Source: Methanobacterium sp. PtaU1.Bin242
GTDB lineage: Archaea; Methanobacteriota; Methanobacteria; Methanobacteriales; Methanobacteriaceae
NCBI GenBank assembly: GCA_002067565.1
Contig: MVQZ01000278.1
Coordinates: forward strand, 1-12,946
DNA: 12,946 bases
Direction: 5' to 3'
The notes below the pieces were generated by a model. The model was not told the origin of the DNA and did no database searches. It worked only from the letters and a program-made list of their open reading frames with translations. This document shows positions 1-6,289 of this stretch, one piece after another (the first letter of the stretch is position 1; every line of letters begins with the position of its first letter). Both the position numbers and the translations under genes were made by a program.

Positions 1-56
1 AAGATATAGAAGTAGATGTTGTTCCTAACATAGGGGATATCAGGAACATCCTTTAA
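1..56 (+). CDS. 3' end of an unidentified gene (partial)
   Basis: The third reading frame is open from the window edge to a TAA at 54-56. It encodes the C-terminal tail DIEVDVVPNIGDIRNIL. The other two + frames are closed early, by TAG at 7-9 and TAA at 26-28. Too little is present to name a family. The following 100 bases are AT-rich spacer with a promoter-like element, which fits a gene ending here. It could also be a chance open frame, since only 17 codons are visible. Confidence 0.4.
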   Translation, partial: DIEVDVVPNIGDIRNIL

Positions 57-106
57 TCCCCATAATATCATAATATTAATTCAATAATATGCTAAATAAT
101 TTACAT

Positions 107-120
107 TATAATTATAAATT
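107..120 (+). promoter_or_regulatory. putative TATA box of the ATPase-sortase unit
   Basis: An ATTATAAATT element at 111-120 lies in a very AT-rich spacer, about 45 bases before the ATG at 160. Initiation about 25 bases downstream would fall near 140 and leave a leader of about 20 bases that still includes the AGGTGAT ribosome site. The whole spacer is AT-rich, so similar elements occur by chance and the choice is tentative. Confidence 0.35.
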
Positions 121-148
121 AATCAATAATAATTTTTTGACGATGAGT

Positions 149-162
149 AGGTGATAAAAATG
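149..162 (+). promoter_or_regulatory. ribosome binding site that sets the ATPase start
   Basis: AGGTGAT at 149-155 is complementary to the archaeal 16S rRNA 3' end and is followed by AAAA and ATG at 160. An in-frame GTG at 151 lies inside the site itself, so it is a poor candidate for the start. The same layout occurs before the small membrane protein (2932-2944), L37Ae, prefoldin beta and rrp42. Confidence 0.75.
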
Positions 163-1713
163 GATTACTATCACGGTCCCAAGATGGAATCACTTTTCGA
201 AAAACTTAAACAACCAAGAAATCTAGAAGAACTGAGATTATCAGAGAATTTCATAAAAGATTTAATCTTAAAGATCATATCTGGTTTTGGAACCATTAAA
301 ACCAGCGGTATAAATGAAATAACCGGAATTCACTGGGATATAATGGAAATAATTCTGAGTGAGCTGGAAAAATCTGGCTTTTGCGCTCCAATCGGTGGTG
401 GATTTTTATTTTCAAGCGTACAGTATACCATAACCAAAAAAGGCCGTGAAAAAGTCCAGGGAATGTCTGAAGAAAATCCTTATATCGGTATTGCCCCGGT
501 CTCCTATGAACAATACGTTGAAGTTATGGAATCACAGATGAAAGACCGTTTTCCAATTAAAATACCCCCAGAAGTGATTGAAGATACTTTCCATGATGTG
601 GTGGGGGTGGGATATGCTAAAGAATGTATGATTGAATCCTGCACCATTGGAAAGGGTATATTTGTCTACGGCCCACCTGGAACCGGTAAAACGTTCATTG
701 TAAGTAAAATGCCCCATCTTTTACCTCCTCTGATAATTCCTAAATATATAGAATTTGGTGGTAGAGTAATCCAGTTATATGATTCTGATTTCCATAAGAA
801 ATGTTCAGAACAACCACAAGATCCAAGATGGGTTAAAATCCACGCCCCATTTGTTCTTACCGGTGCTGAACTTAGTCTAAACAAGTTAGAAACTAATTAT
901 AATCCTAATAAGGGAGTTTATGAGACCTCGCCCATAATAAAAGCTAATGGTGGTATCCTTCTTATAGATGACCTGGGCAGACAAAGGGATGATCATGAAA
1001 TAATTTTAAACAGACTTATTGTGCCTATGGAAAATAAAAAGGATGTAATTTATGTTAGAGGAATTCCAGTAATTGTGCACAGCCATTTTATTCCTGCTTT
1101 CTCCACCAACCTGGACATAAGTATAATGGATGAAGCTCACCTAAGAAGAGCACCACTTCACATATTCCTTAAAAATCCAGAATTAGATGATGTGGTGGAA
1201 GTATTTAAGAGAAATCTGAAATATGTCGGTGAAGATTACGAAGAAGATGTATTAGAACGGTTTAAAAAGGTTTATGACTCTGTCAATAATGGGGGGGAAG
1301 GTCTTGAGCCCAGTTTTGCACATGCTAGGGATGTTGCCCAGATCACTCAGGCAGTGCGCATAACCCAAGATAAAGACATAGTTGACGTCCCTGTTTTAGA
1401 AGAATCACTGAATAAGCATGTTTTAATTGTTCTTCAGAGGATGAATATCGATATTGCAGAAATTGCCAACAGAACAAGGACTTTTAGAGTGGAAACCTCT
1501 TCTGTTTCCGATGCTTATAATGTACTCTCCAAATGCAATCCTATCAGAATTTCATCCGAATCTAATGCAGTGATAGTGGATTTAGAGGACAATAAAACCC
1601 CTGTTGAAATCGCGGAATATCTTAAAGAAAAAAATGTTCCTGTTGATAGAATAGATGTGGTTGCTGAATCAGATAAAGAGTTGCGCAGAACAATTCTGGA
1701 GCACAGATATTGA
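160..1713 (+). CDS. winged-helix/AAA ATPase of unknown function
   Basis: A 517-residue soluble ATPase. Residues about 25-105 look like a winged-helix unit, with an ENFIKDLILK opening like that of related bacterial ATPases. The AAA core follows: Walker A GPPGTGKT at 171-178, Walker B GILLIDD ending near 271 and followed by LGRQ, a sensor-1-like FSTN at 314-317, and LRR at 328-330 as a possible arginine finger. About 75 C-terminal residues form a separate domain that I do not recognise. From memory, bacterial relatives with the same winged helix, the PYIGIAPVSYEQYV-type linker and the IDD(L/F)GRQ motif exist but have no assigned role; some are near pilus or secretion genes. The sortase gene begins 11 bases downstream, so the two are probably cotranscribed. 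That suggests, without proving, a role in surface-protein biogenesis. No membrane segment is visible. ATG at 160 is preferred over GTG at 151. Confidence 0.85.
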   Translation: MDYYHGPKMESLFEKLKQPRNLEELRLSENFIKDLILKIISGFGTIKTSGINEITGIHWDIMEIILSELEKSGFCAPIGGGFLFSSVQYTITKKGREKVQGMSEENPYIGIAPVSYEQYVEVMESQMKDRFPIKIPPEVIEDTFHDVVGVGYAKECMIESCTIGKGIFVYGPPGTGKTFIVSKMPHLLPPLIIPKYIEFGGRVIQLYDSDFHKKCSEQPQDPRWVKIHAPFVLTGAELSLNKLETNYNPNKGVYETSPIIKANGGILLIDDLGRQRDDHEIILNRLIVPMENKKDVIYVRGIPVIVHSHFIPAFSTNLDISIMDEAHLRRAPLHIFLKNPELDDVVEVFKRNLKYVGEDYEEDVLERFKKVYDSVNNGGEGLEPSFAHARDVAQITQAVRITQDKDIVDVPVLEESLNKHVLIVLQRMNIDIAEIANRTRTFRVETSSVSDAYNVLSKCNPIRISSESNAVIVDLEDNKTPVEIAEYLKEKNVPVDRIDVVAESDKELRRTILEHRY

Positions 1714-1724
1714 GGGATAATTAA

Positions 1725-2777
1725 TTGAACCAACGCCTTTACTTAATAGCTGCATTGGTTTTTGTGATTTTTGCAGCATTTTATATGGCAATAAATCAGG
1801 AAGCCACCGAAAATTTCAATGATGGGGAAATATCATTTGACTATCCGCAGGGTTGGCAGATGAAACCCGGCTTTAATCCATCAGTAATAGCTGCATTCTA
1901 TGATACCAACTCCGGTCTGAATGTGACTGTTAATAAACAGGTTATACCACCAGGATACCAATATCCTGAAAATTTCATTTTTAACACAACTGAAGCTTTT
2001 AATTCAGGATTCAGACTGCTATCTCACAGGATCTACGATTTAAATGGAGATACTGCCTATGATAATACATATTATATAAACTCAAATGGAAGCATATATC
2101 TTCGAGAGGAAATTTGGCTGCATAAAAACGGTAATCTTTACAGTATAATCTACACCCACAAAGAATCATCATATAATACTTTACCAGTCATTTTGAATAG
2201 GGATATTATAAATATTCCTTCTGAAGAGGATTTAACAGAAAATTCAACCAGCCAGTTAAATATTAATTACTTTGACTTGAAATCTTCTATGGAGGACTCT
2301 ATAACCCGGTCTGGTTTTGAAGTTCTTCTTAAAAATTTTAAAGTGGATTCTGTGTCAATTCCAGCTAAAACACCATTTATAGGTGATATATCAATTCCAG
2401 CCATCAATGTGACGTGGGGTATACGCCCAGACACAGTAAATGGTTATAACTCTGTTTATCATTATAATGAAAGCTATTATCCAGGCCAATATGGTTCAAT
2501 GGGTTTATTAGGCCATAGAAGCTTATATTCAGCCCCATTTGCTAAAATAGACCAGCTTAAGCCCGGTGATCTGGTTATAATAGATGATTATCTTACACAG
2601 AAAAAGTATATCTATAAAGTAGTATCCAATGGAGATATAAAATGGGACTATAAGACCGATCCCATTAAATTTCCCGGAGGAAATACTGACCTTATCCTGG
2701 TAACTTGTTATCCCCCCGGCACCACAGATGCTGCCTGGATAGTACATTGCAAATTAAGTTCTATAGAACCTCTTTAA
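1725..2777 (+). CDS. membrane-anchored sortase-like protein with a PsbP-like ectodomain
   Basis: A 350-residue protein. Residues 5-22 form a single hydrophobic helix (signal anchor). Residues about 32-165 resemble the PsbP-like domain found in many methanogen surface proteins (SFDYPQGW near 37-44). Residues about 205-350 are a class D/E-like sortase domain with GLLGHR (His264), PFAKIDQLKPGD at 271-282, and LVTCYP (Cys328). Sortases are cysteine transpeptidases that cut sorting signals and attach surface proteins or pilins. Unusually, no Arg follows Cys328; the segment where the catalytic Arg normally lies reads DAAWIVHCKL, and a second Cys occurs at 342. Six N-glycosylation sequons (Asn66, 87, 121, 173, 228, 248) fit an extracellular location. 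Translation starts at TTG (1725) behind GAGGGAT at 1712-1718. The next in-frame Met is residue 21, inside the helix, which supports the TTG. No sorting-signal substrate is visible in the window. Confidence 0.85.
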   Translation: MNQRLYLIAALVFVIFAAFYMAINQEATENFNDGEISFDYPQGWQMKPGFNPSVIAAFYDTNSGLNVTVNKQVIPPGYQYPENFIFNTTEAFNSGFRLLSHRIYDLNGDTAYDNTYYINSNGSIYLREEIWLHKNGNLYSIIYTHKESSYNTLPVILNRDIINIPSEEDLTENSTSQLNINYFDLKSSMEDSITRSGFEVLLKNFKVDSVSIPAKTPFIGDISIPAINVTWGIRPDTVNGYNSVYHYNESYYPGQYGSMGLLGHRSLYSAPFAKIDQLKPGDLVIIDDYLTQKKYIYKVVSNGDIKWDYKTDPIKFPGGNTDLILVTCYPPGTTDAAWIVHCKLSSIEPL

Positions 2778-2827
2778 AACTTAAATAGAAGATAAAGTGA
2801 AGATTTATAACCAATGATCTATTAAAA

Positions 2828-2872
2828 TTATATAAAAAAAAATATTACAATAAAATGTGGATAAACCCACAT
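2828..2872 (+). promoter_or_regulatory. putative promoter and leader hairpin of the small membrane protein
   Basis: TTATATAAAA at 2828-2837 is a good archaeal TATA box, predicting initiation near 2858. A perfect 6-base inverted repeat, ATGTGG (2855-2860) and CCACAT (2867-2872), lies at that point. It would be at the very 5' end of a leader of about 85 bases, or alternatively be the end of the sortase message. No U-tract follows the hairpin on this strand, so I do not call it a terminator. The rest of the 164-base spacer holds nothing else I can identify. Confidence 0.4.
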
Positions 2873-2941
2873 AACTTGATAACTAATAAAAATTAATTCA
2901 AAGCCTAATAATCAATGTAAAAATAATTACCAGGTGATAAA

Positions 2942-3136
2942 ATGGCATATAGCTCATTAACCATGAGTTCCTTATTATTTTCCCACATAATACCCCCTAT
3001 TTTAGCATTTATAGGGATTATTCTAATTGCTACGGGCATAATGGACAGGAAAAATCGTTTTACCATATTAGGAGTGGTCCTATTCCTGATCGCCGGAATA
3101 ATGCCCTTTATAATATTACCTTTTATTCTGGGTTAA
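2942..3136 (+). CDS. small two-helix membrane protein, unknown
   Basis: A 64-residue hydrophobic protein with two predicted membrane helices, about residues 13-34 and 41-63, separated by a short basic turn (MDRKNRF) that is probably cytoplasmic. It has no cysteine, no enzyme motif and no signal cleavage site I can recognise. The reading frame is credible because AGGTGAT at 2932-2938 precedes the ATG at the spacing used by other genes here, and a TATA box lies further upstream. It follows the sortase gene on the same strand after 164 bases but probably has its own promoter. Its C-terminus faces the convergent PfkB kinase gene. Family and function are unknown. Confidence 0.7.
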   Translation: MAYSSLTMSSLLFSHIIPPILAFIGIILIATGIMDRKNRFTILGVVLFLIAGIMPFIILPFILG

Positions 3137-3222
3137 AAATAAGAAGAAATCCTGAGACCAATTCTATAACAATATTATCAATCATTAATTGGAAAATAAC
3201 TATTTCCTATTCCACTTTATTA

Positions 3223-4092
3223 TCAGTCATTAAGTTTTAAAGCCCCCTTCTGCTCCATTTTAAGTGAAGAGATTCGGGATGCAAATATTCCACAATCTTC
3301 TGGATCATCTGATTCAATCCTCCGGGCTGCATAGGCTGCCATAAAAGTGTCGCCCAGACCCGTTGGATCAATTATTTTATGGGGATGAATTGCTGGTACA
3401 TGGTAAAAATTTCCATTAACATCTTTTTTTGAATAAATAAACACGCCTTGATCCCCTCTGGTAACTATAACCTCTTCAGGCCCAAAAGAAGACAATTTTC
3501 TGGTTACCTCACCACAACCTTCATCAGAAACACCCAGTATTATACTAGCTTCCATTTCATCTATAAAGAGCAACTGGATGAAATTTAAAAACTTTTTATA
3601 ATTATACCATGGCTTTAAAACCACTTTACCATTCTCTTTGTGCCTGAGATATCCCTGAGCACCCAGATAAATTGGTATATTCCATTGAGCAAGGTATTTG
3701 AGGGTATTTAATGGGATGTCGGTGGATGAAAGTGGGCAGAGAAGTAAGGCATCGAAAACTTTCAGGTCAATATTAAAAAGATTTTCGGGCCTTATAGGAT
3801 TTTCTGGAATAAATGCTTTCTGTATTCTGTAATTAGGGTTATTATTGGGGTATATATTTTGAAATTCCATGGTACTATCGGTGTAAATAGGAATTACCTC
3901 TGTGGCCTCTGGTAAATCATCAACTAAATCTTTATCTTTTTCTGCAAGAGTGGTTATAACCGTGTTATCTATTCCCAGATAAGAAAAAACAGCAGACTGA
4001 TAGTAAACCGCCCCCCCAATGGACTGATACTCAGAGTCCTTCTTCACAATTCTATCCCTGGTTAAGGGACCTATTATCAAGAATTTTGCCAT
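3223..4092 (-). CDS. PfkB-family sugar or nucleoside kinase
   Basis: A 289-residue kinase of the ribokinase/PfkB family, which phosphorylates a hydroxymethyl group of a sugar, nucleoside or related compound using ATP. Visible signatures are the N-terminal substrate-binding glycines IGGAVYY (25-31), the VTRGDQG strand (210-216), and the anion-hole and catalytic-base motif DPTGLGDTF (242-250), with Asp248 as the predicted base. The protein is slightly short for the family (usually about 300). The substrate cannot be read from the sequence. The gene lies 113 bases downstream of the HisA-like gene on the same strand, which suggests related metabolism. The ATG at 4092 has no Shine-Dalgarno sequence, whereas a TATA-like element sits about 28 bases upstream, so the message may be leaderless. 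The 86-base spacer to the convergent membrane-protein gene holds no clear terminator. Confidence 0.85.
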   Translation of the reverse strand: MAKFLIIGPLTRDRIVKKDSEYQSIGGAVYYQSAVFSYLGIDNTVITTLAEKDKDLVDDLPEATEVIPIYTDSTMEFQNIYPNNNPNYRIQKAFIPENPIRPENLFNIDLKVFDALLLCPLSSTDIPLNTLKYLAQWNIPIYLGAQGYLRHKENGKVVLKPWYNYKKFLNFIQLLFIDEMEASIILGVSDEGCGEVTRKLSSFGPEEVIVTRGDQGVFIYSKKDVNGNFYHVPAIHPHKIIDPTGLGDTFMAAYAARRIESDDPEDCGIFASRISSLKMEQKGALKLND

Positions 4093-4115
4093 AGATTTAT
4101 CTTGGACATAGAGTA

Positions 4116-4126
4116 CCTATAAATTT
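4116..4126 (-). promoter_or_regulatory. putative TATA box for a leaderless PfkB kinase transcript
   Basis: Read on the - strand, AAATTTATAGG occupies 4126-4116. Its centre is about 28-29 bases from the A of the kinase ATG at 4092, close to the usual archaeal TATA-to-start distance, so transcription may begin at or next to the start codon. The bases between (for example AAGATAAATCT) contain no ribosome-binding sequence, which agrees with a leaderless message. Confidence 0.45.
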
Positions 4127-4205
4127 AAGCATTTTTTTGTTGATTATTAACGATCTGATTGAATAAAAAAAGTATCAAATTAGAATCACTACTAAAAATA
4201 AAAAA

Positions 4206-4895
4206 TTAAAAATCGAAGGGATATGGTAATTGGCCGGAATGCAGAGCAGTGCCCATCAGAAACTTATTTATCCCTCTTTTTTTAAGGGTTTCTAACTCCT
4301 CGGGTGTGATACCACCACCTAATATTAAGGATTCCCATCCTCTAAATTCATCTAAAAGAGTTTTGTTGAAACCTTTTTCAGTTCCCACACCAGAAATATC
4401 GAGCAGAATTATTTCTTCCGGTTTTAGTTCCATTAATTTTGATTTGAGCTTGTCCAGTGTTAGGGATGGAATCTTAGATAGAACCTGTCCATCCTTAATA
4501 TCTAAACTGATGACTATTCTCTTTTTTGAAAAAGTTCTAATAATTTTATCCATTTCTTCCAGGCTTTTAAGGGTTTCTGTAGCCACTATAATCTTTTCTG
4601 CAAAATCAAGAGCGAATTTGAAGCTTTGAAAATCTTTAACACCCCAATCTAATATTACTGGTAATAAATGGTTGATTTTCCGGACCAGCTCCAGATTGGA
4701 ACCTGCGCCTTCTATGGCATCTAAATCTGCTATGTAAATATGCTTTGCTCCCTGTCTTTTTAGGGAGATAGCAATTTCCACTGGATCAGGTGAGGATGAA
4801 TAAACTGTTTTTAATGGTTCATAGGTATCTCTTTGCCCTGATTTTCCTGATACTGCCATTCCAGACATTAAATCCAGTACTGGTATTATTTCCAT
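4206..4895 (-). CDS. HisA/HisF-related TIM-barrel protein
   Basis: A 229-residue (beta/alpha)8-barrel protein related to the histidine enzymes HisA and HisF. It has the opening strand with a catalytic-type Asp (IIPVLDLM, Asp8), IYIADLDAIEG at 53-63, VISLDIKDG at 128-136 with Asp132 at the second acid position, and C-terminal phosphate-binding loops LGGGI (192-196) and MGTAL (214-218). Canonical HisA has a conserved lead such as PAIDLKDG and is longer, and no other his gene is nearby. I therefore place it in the HisA/HisF-related family that, from memory, occurs in methanogens and some tetrahydromethanopterin-using methylotrophs, with no settled function. A role in C1-cofactor or related phosphosugar metabolism is inference. 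No ribosome site precedes the ATG; a TATA-like element lies about 45-55 bases upstream. The PfkB kinase gene follows on the same strand. Confidence 0.8.
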   Translation of the reverse strand: MEIIPVLDLMSGMAVSGKSGQRDTYEPLKTVYSSSPDPVEIAISLKRQGAKHIYIADLDAIEGAGSNLELVRKINHLLPVILDWGVKDFQSFKFALDFAEKIIVATETLKSLEEMDKIIRTFSKKRIVISLDIKDGQVLSKIPSLTLDKLKSKLMELKPEEIILLDISGVGTEKGFNKTLLDEFRGWESLILGGGITPEELETLKKRGINKFLMGTALHSGQLPYPFDF

Positions 4896-4937
4896 GTTAA
4901 TGGTTATGGGTCTAATTGTTTAAGAATGTAATGATAC

Positions 4938-4948
4938 ATATTATAATT
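4938..4948 (-). promoter_or_regulatory. putative TATA box of the HisA-like gene
   Basis: On the - strand AATTATAATAT lies about 48 bases before the ATG at 4895, predicting initiation near 4917 and a leader of about 22 bases. It sits just after the terminator of the permease gene, where a new transcription unit would be expected. It is AT-rich and tentative. Confidence 0.4.
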
Positions 4949-4955
4949 TCATTTT

Positions 4956-4999
4956 AAAAAAAAAAATAAAATAAGGTGCTTAACCCTATTAAGGGTTAA
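4956..4999 (-). terminator. hairpin plus U-tract terminator after the ABC-2 permease
   Basis: Four bases past the permease stop codon, a perfect 8-base inverted repeat (TTAACCCT at 4980-4987 and AGGGTTAA at 4992-4999 on the + strand) closes a 4-base loop. On the - strand it is followed 13 bases later by an uninterrupted run of 11 T (4966-4956), preceded by another T-rich stretch. Archaeal termination depends mainly on the U-tract, and the hairpin may stabilise the 3' end. Confidence 0.75.
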
Positions 5000-5002
5000 A
5001 TT

Positions 5003-6115
5003 CTACTGAGACCTGCTTTGGTACTTCAATCCTACTATTGAAAAGGTTAAAAGCAGTATAAAGATAATAAACAGAGCAAGTAGATCAATCCATACATCCC
5101 CCCAACTGCAATTTCTAATAGCCAAGCTCTTTATGGCATCAGACGCGTAAGTCATGGGCAGGATATATGAAAAAACCTGTACGTAAGCATGGAACTTAGA
5201 TACAGCAACCACTATACCGCCAAATAAGTATTGTACCACTATAATAGGGATAAGAAGGCCAATTGCCTGCCAATCACTCCGGGTTACTGATGTTACAAAA
5301 ACACCTATGGATGTCCCTATTAATGCTATAAAAAGGGTTAATATAGCAATATTATAAAAACTACCGTCGATGGTTATGCCTGTGATGAATATGGCGTAGG
5401 ATAGGATTATTAGAGCTGTTATGAAAGTAAAAACACTGATTCCCATCACATAAGCTGCTGTTGCTTTCACTGGTGATTTTAACATATGTGAAAAAAAGTC
5501 TTTACCCTTGAAACTAAGCATGGTCAACGTAGAAATTACAGAAGATAGTATCAATGTAATAAGAGCTATTATATTTGTCATGATCATATCTAAGACATCC
5601 AAATCATTACCATAAACCTTCTCCATGTTGATCTTCAGGGGTGATCCGGTGCTGCCCTGTAATTTAGCGGCGGCGGCCAGAGAAGCATTATTAACTGCTT
5701 TACTTATCAAAGCGCTTTTTGTCTGGTCAGTTCCCTCAAGGGATATGTTTATTTCACTACTTTTTTTTATAATCAGTTCCGGAGTGAAATTTTCACCAAA
5801 CACCAGAGCTCCATCTATTTTTTTATCCTTCATGTTCTTCTCTATGTCTGATTCTCCCCCTAGTGACACCAGTGTTATATTTTCCTGACCTCTTAATTCA
5901 TCTATTATGGTTGATGATGCGCTGACATTACCCATACCTTTGTCCATATTTACAATTCCTATCTGAACTGGTTCCACAGCTACTAATACAGATACCAGAT
6001 ATCCCAGTATCATCATTGCTATTATCGGTGCTAGGATAGCCATAACCCATGTTTTCCTGTTTTTAAATCCTTTTTTAATGACTTCAAATGTCATGCTGAA
6101 TATATTATCACTCAT
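5003..6115 (-). CDS. ABC-2 type export permease
   Basis: A 370-residue integral membrane protein with the layout of ABC-2 exporters. It has one helix near residues 23-47, a large outside domain (about 48-176, with VQIGIVNMDKG and DGALVFGENF motifs typical of this group), then helices near 177-200, 220-245, 252-276, 284-306 and 342-363. Such permeases form a dimer with a cytoplasmic ATPase and export drugs, lipids or polysaccharide precursors. The substrate is not evident. No ABC ATPase gene is adjacent: upstream is the TrmB-type regulator and downstream, past a terminator, the HisA-like gene. It must borrow an ATPase encoded elsewhere, or act without one. Translation starts at ATG 6115 behind GGAGGA (6126-6121). 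The promoter carries two matching palindromes, so expression is probably repressor-controlled. Confidence 0.88.
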   Translation of the reverse strand: MSDNIFSMTFEVIKKGFKNRKTWVMAILAPIIAMMILGYLVSVLVAVEPVQIGIVNMDKGMGNVSASSTIIDELRGQENITLVSLGGESDIEKNMKDKKIDGALVFGENFTPELIIKKSSEINISLEGTDQTKSALISKAVNNASLAAAAKLQGSTGSPLKINMEKVYGNDLDVLDMIMTNIIALITLILSSVISTLTMLSFKGKDFFSHMLKSPVKATAAYVMGISVFTFITALIILSYAIFITGITIDGSFYNIAILTLFIALIGTSIGVFVTSVTRSDWQAIGLLIPIIVVQYLFGGIVVAVSKFHAYVQVFSYILPMTYASDAIKSLAIRNCSWGDVWIDLLALFIIFILLLTFSIVGLKYQSRSQ

Positions 6116-6132
6116 AAAATTCCTCCAATAAA

Positions 6133-6156
6133 TAGTAGTTGTATTAAAAACTACTA
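6133..6156. promoter_or_regulatory. operator 1: palindrome at the permease start site
   Basis: TAGTAGTT (6133-6140) and AACTACTA (6149-6156) form a perfect 8-base inverted repeat around an 8-base spacer. The predicted transcription start, about 26 bases from the TATA box, lies near 6154, within this element. A dimeric regulator bound here would block initiation. Confidence 0.75.
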
Positions 6157-6176
6157 ATTAGAGGTGTGCTTAGTTC

Positions 6177-6184
6177 TATATAAA
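6177..6184 (-). promoter_or_regulatory. TATA box of the ABC-2 permease
   Basis: On the - strand TTTATATA occupies 6184-6177, about 62-69 bases before the ATG at 6115. It lies midway between two palindromic operators, and the upstream bases (6185-6190) are the BRE position. The predicted leader is about 40 bases and includes GGAGGA at 6126-6121. Confidence 0.65.
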
Positions 6185-6193
6185 CATTATGGT

Positions 6194-6217
6194 TGGTAGT
6201 TATTTTAAAAACTACTA
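6194..6217. promoter_or_regulatory. operator 2: upstream copy of the palindrome
   Basis: TGGTAGTT (6194-6201) and AACTACTA (6210-6217) form an inverted repeat with one mismatch and the same 8-base spacer as operator 1. The 13 bases TTAAAAACTACTA are identical in both copies (6144-6156 and 6205-6217). The centres are 61 bases apart, close to six helical turns, which would place both bound dimers on the same face of DNA. Confidence 0.72.
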
Positions 6218-6289
6218 TGAAAATTTTCCATAATACCCGTAAAAATGAGTAAATTTAAAAATGGAATAATATAATCGCTTTAAATTTAG

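Noticed and set aside
666..884. 72-codon open frame on the - strand
   Set aside because: It is antisense to the Walker A region of the ATPase and is explained by that gene's composition.
3158..3207. Inverted repeats between the convergent genes as a shared terminator
   Set aside because: CCAATT/AATTGG and GGAAA/TTTCC stems are short and no U-tract follows on either strand.
3174..3233. Near-identical 15-mers ATTATCAATCATTAA and ATTATCAGTCATTAA
   Set aside because: The second copy is the end of the PfkB gene and its stop codon. Two AT-rich 15-mers 45 bases apart do not define a repeat family and there is no third copy.
4249..4629. 126-codon open frame on the + strand
   Set aside because: It is antisense to the HisA-like gene, with no ribosome site or recognisable domain.
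4206..4895. True histidine biosynthesis HisA
   Set aside because: The protein is short, lacks the standard HisA opening motif, and has no his neighbours, so it fits the HisA/HisF-related family better.
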